A stretch of 36,049 bases of DNA from positions 1-36,049 of the forward strand of contig CAYYZY010000068.1 in assembly GCA_964475955.1 (NCBI GenBank), read 5' to 3'. The notes beneath the pieces are model-generated. The model made no database searches, had not been told where the DNA came from, and saw only the letters and a list, made by a program, of their open reading frames with translations. This DNA comes from DATKZH01 sp964475955 (GTDB lineage Bacteria > Planctomycetota > Planctomycetia > Pirellulales > Thermoguttaceae). The position numbers and the translations under genes are program-made. This document shows, piece by piece, positions 8,444 through 16,273 of the stretch (its first letter is position 1; each line of letters opens with the position of its first letter).

Positions 8444-8953
8444 TCATCGCCGCGCTTCGCGCACCAGGTGGCCCAGCTCGGGGAGAATCAGCCGGCGCAT
8501 GGCCAGTTCGACGGCCGCCCGGGAGCCGGGCATGGTCAGAAGCACCGTCCGGCCGACGAGCCCGCCCACCGCCCGGCTCAGCATGGCGGCCGGGCCGATC
8601 TCCTCGAAACTGAGCCGGCGGAACAGCTCGCCGTAGCCGGGCAGCGTCTTGTCCAACAGCGCGGAGACGGTCTCGAACGTCTGGTCGCGGCTGCCGATGC
8701 CCGTCCCGCCGGTCACCAGGATCGCGTCGACGTCGTCCCGGTCGCGCCATTGAGCGACGAGCCGGCCGAGGGGCTCCGGCTCGTCGCGGAGCAGGTCGCG
8801 CTCGACCATCTGGTGGCCGGCTTCGGTGAGCAGGTCGACCAGCGCGCTGCCGCCGGTGTCGGTGGCCGGCGTTCGCGTGTCGCTCACTGTAAGCACCGCG
8901 CACCGCACGCTCGCGGGCGCTTCTCGCCGGTGCTGCTCGGGGACTTGCGTCAT
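8444..8953 (-). CDS. moaB: MoaB/Mog-family molybdenum cofactor biosynthesis protein
   Basis: The 169-residue product matches the MoaB/MogA fold, which adenylylates molybdopterin or helps insert molybdate during cofactor synthesis. Visible motifs are LTVSDTRT near the N-terminus, the molybdopterin-binding loop LVTGGTGIGSRDQT, and LTMPGSRAA near the C-terminus. The size equals E. coli MoaB. The ATG at 8953 gives the usual short N-terminus; the longer in-frame extension is repeat-derived and not protein-like. No other Mo-cofactor gene is nearby. MoaB and MogA are hard to separate by sequence alone. Confidence 0.9.
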   Translation of the reverse strand: MTQVPEQHRREAPASVRCAVLTVSDTRTPATDTGGSALVDLLTEAGHQMVERDLLRDEPEPLGRLVAQWRDRDDVDAILVTGGTGIGSRDQTFETVSALLDKTLPGYGELFRRLSFEEIGPAAMLSRAVGGLVGRTVLLTMPGSRAAVELAMRRLILPELGHLVREARR

Positions 8954-9014
8954 GGCTGGGGGCCTATCGAAAGCGAAGCGGCGGCTCGCCCCCTCCGTTT
9001 TGGGGGCAAGTTGC

Positions 9015-9044
9015 TTGGCGGATTGGGGGTTCGCTCCGTATACT
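9015..9044 (+). promoter_or_regulatory. Putative sigma-70 type promoter for the HEAT-repeat gene
   Basis: TTGGCG (9015-9020), an 18-bp spacer and TATACT (9039-9044). Transcription would start near 9051, giving a leader of about 100 nt that contains the 40-bp palindrome at 9070-9109. Prediction from sequence only. Confidence 0.4.
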
Positions 9045-9069
9045 AAAAGGAGAAGGGAAAGCCGGCAAT

Positions 9070-9109
9070 CCGGGTGGCATGCCCACGCAAGCGTGGGCAT
9101 GGCACCCGG
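9070..9109. repeat. 40-bp palindrome in the leader of the HEAT-repeat gene
   Basis: Two 19-bp arms, 9070-9088 and 9091-9109, pair with one mismatch around AA; the centre reads GCCCACGCAAGCGTGGGC. I know this as a very common planctomycete intergenic repeat. In RNA it would be a strong hairpin about 45 nt before the start codon, so it could attenuate expression. Confidence 0.75.
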
Positions 9110-9154
9110 TCATGTTCTCAACAGTTTGGTCGGGCGGCAAGAAGGGGATTCGCC

Positions 9155-10480
9155 GTGAGCCGGAACTCCGCGGGTTGGCTAGGGTTTGTCGGAAGACCCG
9201 TAGGGTGGGTGCTTGCACCCACGCGGAGACGACGGTTTTCCGGCGGGCGTGCAAGCACGCACCCTACAAACCGTCCTGCGCCGGCCGTCTTCCGGCAAAG
9301 CCTGGTGGCCCTGCTGTGGCTGGCGATGGTGCCGATGACGTGGGGCGACGTGTTCGTGCTCAACGACGGCGGCCGCGTCGTCGGCGAGCTGATGAACCCC
9401 GACCAGACGCCCCGCGAGACCTTCGCCATCAAGACGCAGGGCGGCGGCCAGGTGGTCCTCTCCCGGGAGCAGGTCGACCAGTGGCTCCGTACTCGGCCCG
9501 AGGAGATCGAGTACGAGAAGATCCGCCCCCGCTATCCCGATACGGTCGAGGGCCAGTGGGATCTGGCCGAGTGGTGCCGCAAGCGCACGCTGCTTTCGGA
9601 GCGCAAGGTCCACCTGGAGCGAATCCTCGAGTTGGACCCCGACCACGAGAAGGCCCGGCGCCTGCTGGGCTACTTCAAGCGCGACGGCGAGTGGACCACC
9701 GAGGAGGAGGTCCGCAAGTCGCAGGGCTACGTCCGGCACAAGGGACGCTGGGTGCTCCCGCAGGAGATCGAGATCGAACAGGAGCAGAAGGAGCTCGACC
9801 GGGCGCAGGGCGCTTGGCTCAAGAAGCTCGACCAGTGGCGCGACTGGATCGGCACGAACCGGACGATGCTGGCCTACCAGAACGTCCGGAAGATCGACGA
9901 TCCCTCGGCCGTGCCCGCCCTGGCGGCCGCGCTGGGGAGCGATCCCGACGACCAGATGCGCCTGCTGTGCATCGAGGCCCTGGCCCGAATCGGCACCCCG
10001 GCGGCCAAGGAGGCGTTGGCGGTCGGGGCGATTCGCGACCCCGTGCCCGACGTGCGCCTCGAGTGCCTCGACTTCCTCAAAGGGGAGAAGAACCCGGCGG
10101 TGATCCGGTTCTTCTGCGGCGGACTGAGAAGCAAGGACAACGTGGAGGTCAACCTGGCGGCGGCCGCGCTGGGCGAAATGGGCGACCCGACGGCCATCCC
10201 CGCGCTGATCGACGCCCTGGTGACCTCGCACAAGTTCAAGGTCCAAAGCGGGAACCCGGGCCAGGTCTCCACGACCTTCGGCACGGGCGGGGGCGGCTCG
10301 CCCGGCGGGCTTTCCGTGGGCGGGGGGCCGAAGATCGTGGCCGTTCCGTTCCGCAACCAGGCGGTTCGCGACGCCCTGGTCGCCCTCTCCGGCGTCGACT
10401 ACGGATTCGACGCCGCCCGGTGGAAGGCCTGGTACGCCACGCAGCACCGCGGCCCCACGATCGACGCCCGACGCGATTGA
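9155..10480 (+). CDS. Exported HEAT-repeat protein with a repeat-encoded N-terminal insert
   Basis: The 441-residue product has helical HEAT-like repeats at about residues 250-360 (PSAVPALAAALG, RLLCIEALARIG, VRLECLDFLKG, NLAAAALGEMGDPTAIPALIDAL), a basic mixed region before them, and a Gly-rich stretch near 375-395. The GTG at 9155 was chosen because AGAAGGGG (9140-9147) lies 7 nt upstream and translation then starts MSRNSAGW. Residues about 9-50 are encoded by a full copy of the 126-bp repeat (9178-9304); directly after it comes the hydrophobic core LVALLWLAMVPMTWG of a signal peptide. Without the repeat the N-terminus would be an ordinary signal peptide. An alternative is re-initiation at GTG 9305 or ATG 9326, but neither has a ribosome site. 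Function unknown; probably a scaffold or enzyme partner in the periplasm. Confidence 0.75.
   Translation: MSRNSAGWLGFVGRPVGWVLAPTRRRRFSGGRASTHPTNRPAPAVFRQSLVALLWLAMVPMTWGDVFVLNDGGRVVGELMNPDQTPRETFAIKTQGGGQVVLSREQVDQWLRTRPEEIEYEKIRPRYPDTVEGQWDLAEWCRKRTLLSERKVHLERILELDPDHEKARRLLGYFKRDGEWTTEEEVRKSQGYVRHKGRWVLPQEIEIEQEQKELDRAQGAWLKKLDQWRDWIGTNRTMLAYQNVRKIDDPSAVPALAAALGSDPDDQMRLLCIEALARIGTPAAKEALAVGAIRDPVPDVRLECLDFLKGEKNPAVIRFFCGGLRSKDNVEVNLAAAALGEMGDPTAIPALIDALVTSHKFKVQSGNPGQVSTTFGTGGGGSPGGLSVGGGPKIVAVPFRNQAVRDALVALSGVDYGFDAARWKAWYATQHRGPTIDARRD
9178..9304 (-). mobile_element. Full copy (B) of the two-hairpin repeat, inside a coding sequence
   Basis: Read on the minus strand it aligns end to end with copies C and D. 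Ends are imperfect inverted repeats of about 19 bp: TAGGGTTTGTCGGAAGAC on the left and GTCTTCCGGCAAAGCCTGG on the right. Inside lie two facing hairpins, GGGTGCTTGCACCC and GCGTGCAAGCACGC, each next to a CCCTAC/GTAGGG. It has no transposase. It interrupts the signal-peptide region of the HEAT-repeat gene but keeps the frame open. Confidence 0.8.
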
Positions 10481-10511
10481 GCCCGGTTGCCGACTCCTCG
10501 CACGGTACGAT

Positions 10512-10534
10512 GTGGGTCGAGGCTTGAGACCCAC
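10512..10534. terminator. Hairpin between the HEAT-repeat gene and guaA
   Basis: GTGGGTC (10512-10518) and GACCCAC (10528-10534) enclose a 9-nt loop, 31 bp after the HEAT-repeat stop. There is no T tract. The motif resembles a dispersed planctomycete repeat, so termination is only a possibility. Confidence 0.4.
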
Positions 10535-10580
10535 GCTACGAGTTGCCGCACGGCCCCTGGTCGAGCATCCCTCGGCCCCC

Positions 10581-10586
10581 TATAAT
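10581..10586 (+). promoter_or_regulatory. Putative -10 box of guaA
   Basis: A perfect TATAAT 27 nt before the guaA ATG. No good -35 hexamer is seen 16-18 bp upstream (TGGTCG region), so strength is uncertain. No purine riboswitch-like structure was recognised between it and the gene. Confidence 0.4.
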
Positions 10587-10613
10587 CGCCGGTTTCCACT
10601 CGGGGAACGCGCG

Positions 10614-12164
10614 ATGGGCAGTGTCGTCGACGAGAAGGTGCTCGTGCTCGATTTCGGCTCGCAGTACGGGCAGTTGATCGCCCGGCGGGTCCGCGAACAG
10701 CAGGTCTACTGCGAAATCGTGCGGCACGACATCCGGCCGGAACGGATCGAGCAGTTGGCGCCCAAGGGGCTGATCCTCTCGGGCGGGCCGGCCAGCGTGT
10801 ACGAAAACGGGGCCCCCCGGTGCCACGCGAAGATCTTCCGATTGGGCCTCCCCGTTTTGGGCATTTGCTACGGGATGCAGTTGGCGTGCGAGTCGCTCGG
10901 GGGGCGCGTGGAGAGCGCGCCGGCCCGGGAGTACGGCCGTGCCCAATGCCGCGTGGTGGGCGATGACGTGCTGTTCGAGGGAGTGGACCGCCAGACGCAG
11001 GTCTGGATGAGCCACGGCGACCAGGTGACGGCGGCCTCGGACGACTTCGTCGCGCTGGCCCAGACCGAAACCTGCCCCTTCGCCGCCGTCAAGCACCGCA
11101 GGGCCCCCATCTACGGGCTCCAGTTCCATCCCGAAGTGACGCACACGCCCGCCGGCGCCCAGATGCTCGGCAACTTCCTCACGCGCGTCTGCGGCTGCTC
11201 CCGCCTGTGGAAGCTGGGCGATTTCGCCGAGGAGACGATCCGGGCGATCCGCCAGCGCGTGGGTGACCGCCGGGTGATCTGCGGGCTGTCGGGAGGGGTC
11301 GATTCGTCGGTCACCGCCGCGTTGATCTCCCGGGCGATCGGTACGCAGCTCTCGTGCATCCTGGTGGATAACGGCCTGTTGCGCGCGGGCGAGGCCGAGT
11401 CGGTGATCCGCGAGTTCAGCGACCACTTCCAGTCCGACCTGCACGTGGTCGAGGCCGAAGAGAAGTTCCTCGCCGCCCTGGCCGGGGAGCCCAACCCACA
11501 GGAGAAGCGCCGCAAGATCGGGCACGCCTTCATCGAGTGCTTCACCGACGAGGCGACCAAGATCGAGGGGGCCCATTTCCTTGCCCAGGGTACGCTCTAT
11601 CCCGACGTGATCGAGAGCGGCGGACTGGTCGACGGGCCGGCCGCCACGATCAAGCTGCACCACAACGTGGGCGGACTGCCCGAAGACCTCCACTTCGATC
11701 TGCTCGAGCCGCTCCGCGACCTGTTCAAAGACGAAGTCCGCCGGCTGGGCCTCGAGCTGGGCCTGCCTGAGGAGATCGTCTGGCGCCACCCCTTCCCGGG
11801 GCCGGGGTTGGCCGTGCGCTGCCTGGGCGAAGTGACCAAGCAGCGGCTGGAGACCCTGCGCCAGGCCGACGCCATCGTGGTCGCCGAGATCAAGGCCGCC
11901 GGGCTGTACCGCGAGACTTCGCAGTCGTTCGCCGTGCTGCTTCCGGTGCAGAGCGTCGGCGTGATGGGCGACGCGCGCACCTACGAAGACGTGGTGGCCG
12001 TCCGCTCCATCAATACCGAGGACTTCATGACGGCCGACTGGAGCCACTTGCCCTACGACCTGCTCGCCCGCATCTCCACGCGGATCATCAACGAAGTGTC
12101 CGGCGTCAACCGCGTCGTTTACGACATCAGCTCCAAGCCGCCCGCCACGATCGAGTGGGAATGA
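10614..12164 (+). CDS. guaA: GMP synthase (glutamine-hydrolysing)
   Basis: The 516-residue product converts XMP to GMP using glutamine and ATP, the last step of guanine nucleotide synthesis in the cytoplasm. The N-terminal class I amidotransferase domain shows the nucleophile C85 in LGICYGMQ and the His/Glu pair in LQFHPEV. The ATP-pyrophosphatase domain shows the P-loop SGGVDSSV, and the C-terminal dimerisation domain ends with the family's usual KPPATIEWE. The length is normal. The ATG at 10614 gives the expected short lead into KVLVLDFGSQYGQLIARRVRE. It is a single gene; guaB is not in the window. Confidence 0.97.
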   Translation: MGSVVDEKVLVLDFGSQYGQLIARRVREQQVYCEIVRHDIRPERIEQLAPKGLILSGGPASVYENGAPRCHAKIFRLGLPVLGICYGMQLACESLGGRVESAPAREYGRAQCRVVGDDVLFEGVDRQTQVWMSHGDQVTAASDDFVALAQTETCPFAAVKHRRAPIYGLQFHPEVTHTPAGAQMLGNFLTRVCGCSRLWKLGDFAEETIRAIRQRVGDRRVICGLSGGVDSSVTAALISRAIGTQLSCILVDNGLLRAGEAESVIREFSDHFQSDLHVVEAEEKFLAALAGEPNPQEKRRKIGHAFIECFTDEATKIEGAHFLAQGTLYPDVIESGGLVDGPAATIKLHHNVGGLPEDLHFDLLEPLRDLFKDEVRRLGLELGLPEEIVWRHPFPGPGLAVRCLGEVTKQRLETLRQADAIVVAEIKAAGLYRETSQSFAVLLPVQSVGVMGDARTYEDVVAVRSINTEDFMTADWSHLPYDLLARISTRIINEVSGVNRVVYDISSKPPATIEWE

Positions 12165-12169
12165 TGGGG

Positions 12170-12246
12170 GAAGGACGAAGGTTGAAGGTTGAAGGATGAA
12201 GGTTGAAGGATGAAGGTTGAGGGTTGAAGGTTGAGGGTTGAGGGGC
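12170..12246 (+). repeat. Heptanucleotide tandem repeat (GAAGGTT type)
   Basis: Eleven consecutive 7-bp units follow the guaA stop by 5 bp: GAAGGTT, with variants GAAGGAT, GAGGGTT and GAAGGAC. Strongly purine-rich on the plus strand. Such a tract may vary in copy number by slippage. Between it and copy C (12247-12455) I see nothing convincing. Confidence 0.85.
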
Positions 12247-12455
12247 GGCGGGTGGCTGTGGTCGAGTGCAGTGAGCCCACGGTCCTCGCACTCCCCCGGG
12301 CCGTAGACGGGCCGCCGAGTGCCGTTTAGTGAGATAGCGCAGGTTCGACTCGGATGCCGGATTGGGCAGCCTGGAGCGGTGTCCAGGCTTCCCAAAGTAA
12401 TTACGCGTTTTGCCCCGCTTCACGTTGAAGTCGGCCGTTGGTCGATCTTGCGCTC

Positions 12456-12581
12456 TGGGCTTTGTCGGAAGACGGCCGGGGCAGGGCGATCTGTAGGGTG
12501 CGTGCTTGCACGCACGCCGGAACACCGTGGGCTCCGCGTGGGTGCAAGCACCCACCCTACGGTTTTTCCGACAAAGCCTAG
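12456..12581 (+). mobile_element. Full copy (C) of the two-hairpin repeat family
   Basis: The terminal inverted repeats are GGGCTTTGTCGGAA on the left and TTCCGACAAAGCC on the right. The left inner hairpin is GTGCGTGCTTGCACGCAC (12501-12518), the right one GGGTGCAAGCACCC. It ends 2 bp from the stop codon of the minus-strand gene at 12584, so it forms that gene's immediate 3' flank and could act in termination or mRNA end protection. Confidence 0.82.
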
Positions 12582-12583
12582 TA

Positions 12584-13576
12584 TCAGGTGCGTTCTTCGC
12601 CGGCGCGGTCGTCCTGGCGCGCGTAGCGCGATCCGCAGCCGAAGATGCCCGTCGCATACCAGATGCCGTTGGCGCCGCGCTTCATGTCGTAGCCGTACGC
12701 CGGGTGGCGCCCGCGCACCGCGCTCCAATGCCCGGAAGAAAGACGCCAGCAGCGAACGCACTCGATTGCGGCTTCGACGAGCCCCTCGCCGGGCCAGCTC
12801 TCCGCGCAGACCTCGCGCGCGCTGAGCCCGCGCGGCAGCCGGGCGTTGATCCGATGGAAGCGGCGGTCCCAGTTGTGGTGCCCCTGCCGGCGGATGCGCG
12901 CCTGCCGCCGCGAATGGCTGCACGCCTCGCCGGCCAGATAGGGGTCGAACCGGCCGTCGGTGCTGGCCGGTGCGTCGGGATGCGTGCGCACGGCGTAGAT
13001 CAGCGTCCGCTGCGTGAGCGTGCCGGGCGGCAGATCGAGGATCACCGCCAACTCGCGGGGCGTGTAGGGGCGGCCGTTCCGGAAGGGAAACGTGCTGACG
13101 GCGTGGCCGTAGTAGGGCGCGTCGCGGTGTGCGTAGTCGATGATCGCCACCCCCGGCCGACCCCGCATCTCGGCGAACCCCGAATGCTTTAGTAGGACGA
13201 TCTCGCCCTGCTCCGCGCTGACCGTCGTGTTGACCGGCAGCTTCGCCCTGACATAATGCTTCAGTCTCGCGGCAATGTTGGCGTCGGCGAGCGCTTCGCG
13301 CGCGAAGCGGTCGCACAGCTCGCCCTGGCGGGGATCGTGAAAGCAGAGGAGCAGCATCTTGCCGTCCTGCCGGGCGGCATGGACCGCGTCGGAGTAGGAC
13401 GTGTGCCATTCGAGCTGCGGCGGAGCGGGGGCGTCGGCTGGCTCCGCGGTCGCCGCCTCCTCGGTAGGCGGGGCCGCGTTGGCCGAGTCGGCCGGCTGGT
13501 CGGCCGGCGACCCGAGCGCGGTGGTCGAGCCGGTCAACGCGAAGACAATAGAGAGGGCGCACAGAGGTCGGAACAT
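12584..13576 (-). CDS. Exported thioredoxin-fold protein with C-terminal SCP/CAP-like segment
   Basis: The 330-residue product starts with a signal peptide (MFRPLCALSIVFALTGSTTALGS), then an Ala/Pro-rich linker to about residue 52. Residues about 55-195 resemble a thioredoxin-like domain (YSDAVHAARQDGKMLLLCFHDP...VAIID), but the CxxC redox motif is absent: only C78 and C88 are near that place, so it is unlikely to be a classical thiol oxidoreductase. Residues about 235-313 (WDRRFHRINARLP, SSGHWSAV, YGYDMKRGANGIWYATGIFG) resemble a CAP/SCP-type tail; this second assignment is tentative. AGGAGA lies 7 nt before the ATG on the minus strand. No operon partner is present. Confidence 0.72.
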   Translation of the reverse strand: MFRPLCALSIVFALTGSTTALGSPADQPADSANAAPPTEEAATAEPADAPAPPQLEWHTSYSDAVHAARQDGKMLLLCFHDPRQGELCDRFAREALADANIAARLKHYVRAKLPVNTTVSAEQGEIVLLKHSGFAEMRGRPGVAIIDYAHRDAPYYGHAVSTFPFRNGRPYTPRELAVILDLPPGTLTQRTLIYAVRTHPDAPASTDGRFDPYLAGEACSHSRRQARIRRQGHHNWDRRFHRINARLPRGLSAREVCAESWPGEGLVEAAIECVRCWRLSSGHWSAVRGRHPAYGYDMKRGANGIWYATGIFGCGSRYARQDDRAGEERT

Positions 13577-13801
13577 CGGCGTTCTCCTCGCGGAAAGTTG
13601 CCCGAGTGCGATGCCGCGGCACGTACCAGGCCGCGCCTTCCGTGGGGAGGGACCCCGAGGTCCCAATCCTCGAAGCAGCTATCTCGGCAGGGTTCTGGCC
13701 CCAATGGGCCGTAAGGACCCGCCCCGGCGGCGGGTCGACCCTACTTGACCATTGTATTTGGCAAATTCGCGTCTGCTAGGCAGATTGGCGAAAATTCAAC
13801 G

Positions 13802-13807
13802 TATAAT
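13802..13807 (+). promoter_or_regulatory. Putative -10 box for the 649-residue protein gene
   Basis: A TATAAT in a locally AT-rich patch (13741-13815) of an otherwise GC-rich 359-bp divergent gap (13577-13935). The best -35 candidate is weak. The start codon is 129 bp downstream. Nothing else is seen in the gap. Confidence 0.4.
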
Positions 13808-13935
13808 TGAACTCCACCGATTGAGAAGGCCAGCCAAGGCGTGATGGCATTGGGAACGGGTGCTTGGCCGCCCCGGCCCGATCGCGCTGGCCCCCACCCA
13901 GGTTTCTCAGCCCTCATGACAGGAGGCTTCGACGC

Positions 13936-15885
13936 ATGTCTTTGCGGGAAATCCACAGCGGCGCGTTGCGTTGTTTCGCCATAACCCTTGTTGCGACAGC
14001 GGTTTACGCTGTTGAGGCCCGGGCCCAGCAGCCGGCCGATTCGGCGGTGCCCTCGATTGACCAGCTCGTGGCGGCCTGCGAGGCCGCCCAGGACGACTTC
14101 GTGCCTCGGACCGACTCCCATCTGGCCGAGGCGAAAGCCGAGCTGATGGCCGCCATCTCGCGCCTCGACCGAATGCTTTTGCGCTCCGGAGCCAGCGGGG
14201 AGGGTTGGCGCAGGTTCCTCGGTTGGGACCAGCAACAGGAGCAGCTCGAGCGACGCGGCGGCCCCGACCTGGAAGCGCTCGACGCCGTCTATGCCCAGTA
14301 CGCCAGTGGACATCCCGGACTGAACCTGCGCGATTTCGCCGACGTACGCCGCGCGTTGCGTCGCTACCTGACCACCGCCCGGGCGATCGGAAGCGAAACC
14401 CTGGCCGAGCACTATCGGACCCTGCTCGACGCCCTGCCCAAACACCTGAAGGCCTATCAGGAGAAGCCCACCACCGAGGGCGCGCTGGCCATCGGCGCCG
14501 CCGTCACTTGGTTGGAGGACGCCGGGCAGGCGCCGGAGCTGGTTGCGGCGATCCGCCGATACTTCTCGCAGCCGAACCTCTTCATACAGGTGTCGGCCGA
14601 CTTCGTCGCCGCCGGCATCGCCAGGCCCGTCGATCGAAGCGGCCCGGTCAACGAGGTGATCCGCGGTACGCGGGTCACCGGGACGGAGCACACGGTCGGG
14701 CAGGTGACCGTCGAGCTGATCCCGCGCGACGACTTCGCGGAAATCGACACGATCTTCACGGGCCGAATCGCCTCCGACACCGTGGGCCGCAACGGCCCGG
14801 CGGTCGTCTACAGCGAGAGCTCGACCGGCGTGGCCACGCGCAAGGCGATCAAGATCGACGCCGAACGCATCTGGACCGAGCGGGCCCAAACCAACGCCCG
14901 GACGAGCATGCGGATCAACAGCGTACAGACCACGCGGGGCGGCGGCCTCGTCGCCCAGCAGGCCCGGCAGCAGGTGCAGGCGCAGAAGCGCCAGTCGGAG
15001 CTCGACGCCGCCCGGCGCACCGAACAGCGGACCAATCAGCGCATCGACGAAGAGGTCGACACGCAGATCGCCCAACTCGCGGCCAACTACCAGGAGAAGT
15101 TCCGCGAGCCGCTCCTCAAACGCGACCTGTTCCCCCAGTTGCTCCGCTTCCACTCCACCGAGCAGGCCCTCCACGCCACGGCGCTGCACGGCGGTCTAAC
15201 GGGCCTGGGGGCCGCGGCGCCCCCGCCGGCCATCGAGAACGGGCACGACATGGTGGTGCGCCTGCACGAGTCGATGCTCAACAACTTTGCGGCCGCGTCG
15301 CTGGGCGGCATGATCGTGGCGGAAGAGACGCTCCGCACCCAGTTGACCGACCTGGTCGGCTCCACGCCCACGTGGCTGGAGTTCGAGGAAGAGAAGCAGC
15401 CCTGGACGATCACCTTCGCCCGGCGGAGCCCGCTGTGCGTCACGTTCGCCGACCAGGGCTTCGTCGTCGCGCTGCGAGGCCACGAGTACTACCGCGGCGA
15501 CACGGCCTACCCCGGCATGAACGTGACCGCCGAGTACAAGATCGAGCGGACCGACCAGGGAATCAAGGCGATCCGGCAGGGCGACCTTCAGGTCTTCCCG
15601 CCCGGCTTCAAGCCCGGCGGCGACAAGCAGCTCTCCGCCCGGCAGCAGGTGCTGCGCACCCTGCTCGAAGAGCGATTCGGCAACATGTTCACCCCGGAGA
15701 TCGTACCCGAGCCGATCGCGCTTTCCGGCAACTGGGAAGCGGCCGGGGAGCTGACGCTGACCGACTGGACGGCCTCCGACGGCTGGACGGTGCTCACCTG
15801 GCAGCGGACCCCGAAGCCGAACGCAGAGGCCACGGCCGCCCCTCCGAGCGAGCCGCCCCCCAAAACGGCGCCCAAGGCGCCGTAG
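13936..15885 (+). CDS. Large exported protein of unknown function
   Basis: I do not recognise a family for this 649-residue protein. The ATG at 13936 has AGGAGG at 13921-13926 and begins a signal peptide (ALRCFAITLVATAVYAVEARAQ). The first 200 residues are helical and charged. A Gln/Arg-rich coiled-coil-like stretch at about 339-385 (QQARQQVQAQKRQ, RRTEQRTNQRIDEEVDTQ) divides it. A beta-rich C-terminal part (about 480-625) contains TITFARRSPLCVTFADQGFVVALRG and tandem hydrophilic turns, and the tail is Pro/Ala-rich. It is probably periplasmic. It reads like one of the large planctomycete-specific secreted proteins; a structural role is only a guess. Confidence 0.8.
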   Translation: MSLREIHSGALRCFAITLVATAVYAVEARAQQPADSAVPSIDQLVAACEAAQDDFVPRTDSHLAEAKAELMAAISRLDRMLLRSGASGEGWRRFLGWDQQQEQLERRGGPDLEALDAVYAQYASGHPGLNLRDFADVRRALRRYLTTARAIGSETLAEHYRTLLDALPKHLKAYQEKPTTEGALAIGAAVTWLEDAGQAPELVAAIRRYFSQPNLFIQVSADFVAAGIARPVDRSGPVNEVIRGTRVTGTEHTVGQVTVELIPRDDFAEIDTIFTGRIASDTVGRNGPAVVYSESSTGVATRKAIKIDAERIWTERAQTNARTSMRINSVQTTRGGGLVAQQARQQVQAQKRQSELDAARRTEQRTNQRIDEEVDTQIAQLAANYQEKFREPLLKRDLFPQLLRFHSTEQALHATALHGGLTGLGAAAPPPAIENGHDMVVRLHESMLNNFAAASLGGMIVAEETLRTQLTDLVGSTPTWLEFEEEKQPWTITFARRSPLCVTFADQGFVVALRGHEYYRGDTAYPGMNVTAEYKIERTDQGIKAIRQGDLQVFPPGFKPGGDKQLSARQQVLRTLLEERFGNMFTPEIVPEPIALSGNWEAAGELTLTDWTASDGWTVLTWQRTPKPNAEATAAPPSEPPPKTAPKAP

Positions 15886-16095
15886 CGCTCCCCCGCAGGC
15901 GCGAATCGAAACCGGCGTCGCGTGCCGGCGTACGAGTGCCGCAAGCGTTCTCCGCGCAGGCGAGTCCCTGGAGCGGGGATTTCTTTGCGCGCAGGAGCCG
16001 AGCATCGTTGGGGAGAGATTCCGCCTTGTTCTGCCGCGGGGCCCCAGTCGTCCCTTCCTTCGCATTTCCTCAAGCGATCCACGTGCTCAGCGCTC

Positions 16096-16220
16096 CGGGC
16101 TTTGTCGGAACCCGGCCAGCGCAGGGCGGTCTGTAGGGTGCGTGCTTGCACGCACGCCGCCAGAGCGTGGTCTCCGCGTGGGTGCAAGCACCCACCCTAC
16201 GGGTTTTCTGACAAGGCCCC
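16096..16220 (+). mobile_element. Full copy (D) of the two-hairpin repeat family
   Basis: It aligns with copy C along its whole length and starts with the same GGGCTTTGTCGGAA after a shared GCGCTC flank. The right end is slightly diverged (TTCTGACAAGGCCC). It lies within the 531-bp gap 15886-16416, upstream of the TolC-family gene. The 15886-16095 part shows no gene or clear structure. Confidence 0.82.
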
Positions 16221-16243
16221 GGGAATTTGGGGTGCATAGGCAA

Positions 16244-16273
16244 GGCAGAATCGGGTCCGGTTCGGCAGAATCG
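16244..16273 (+). promoter_or_regulatory. Paired direct repeats GGCAGAATCG upstream of the TolC-family gene
   Basis: Identical 10-mers at 16244-16253 and 16264-16273 are 20 bp apart, two helical turns, on the same DNA face. They lie about 145 bp before the start codon. The spacing suits a tandem regulator site. No binding protein is known. Confidence 0.35.

Noticed and set aside
8444..9100. Longer N-terminal start for the MoaB-like protein
   Set aside because: The extra 49 residues run back through the HEAT gene's promoter and palindrome region, and lack similarity to MoaB.
12320..12400. A GGTTCGACTC segment like a tRNA T-loop near 12345
   Set aside because: No acceptor stem, D-arm or anticodon arm could be fitted around it.
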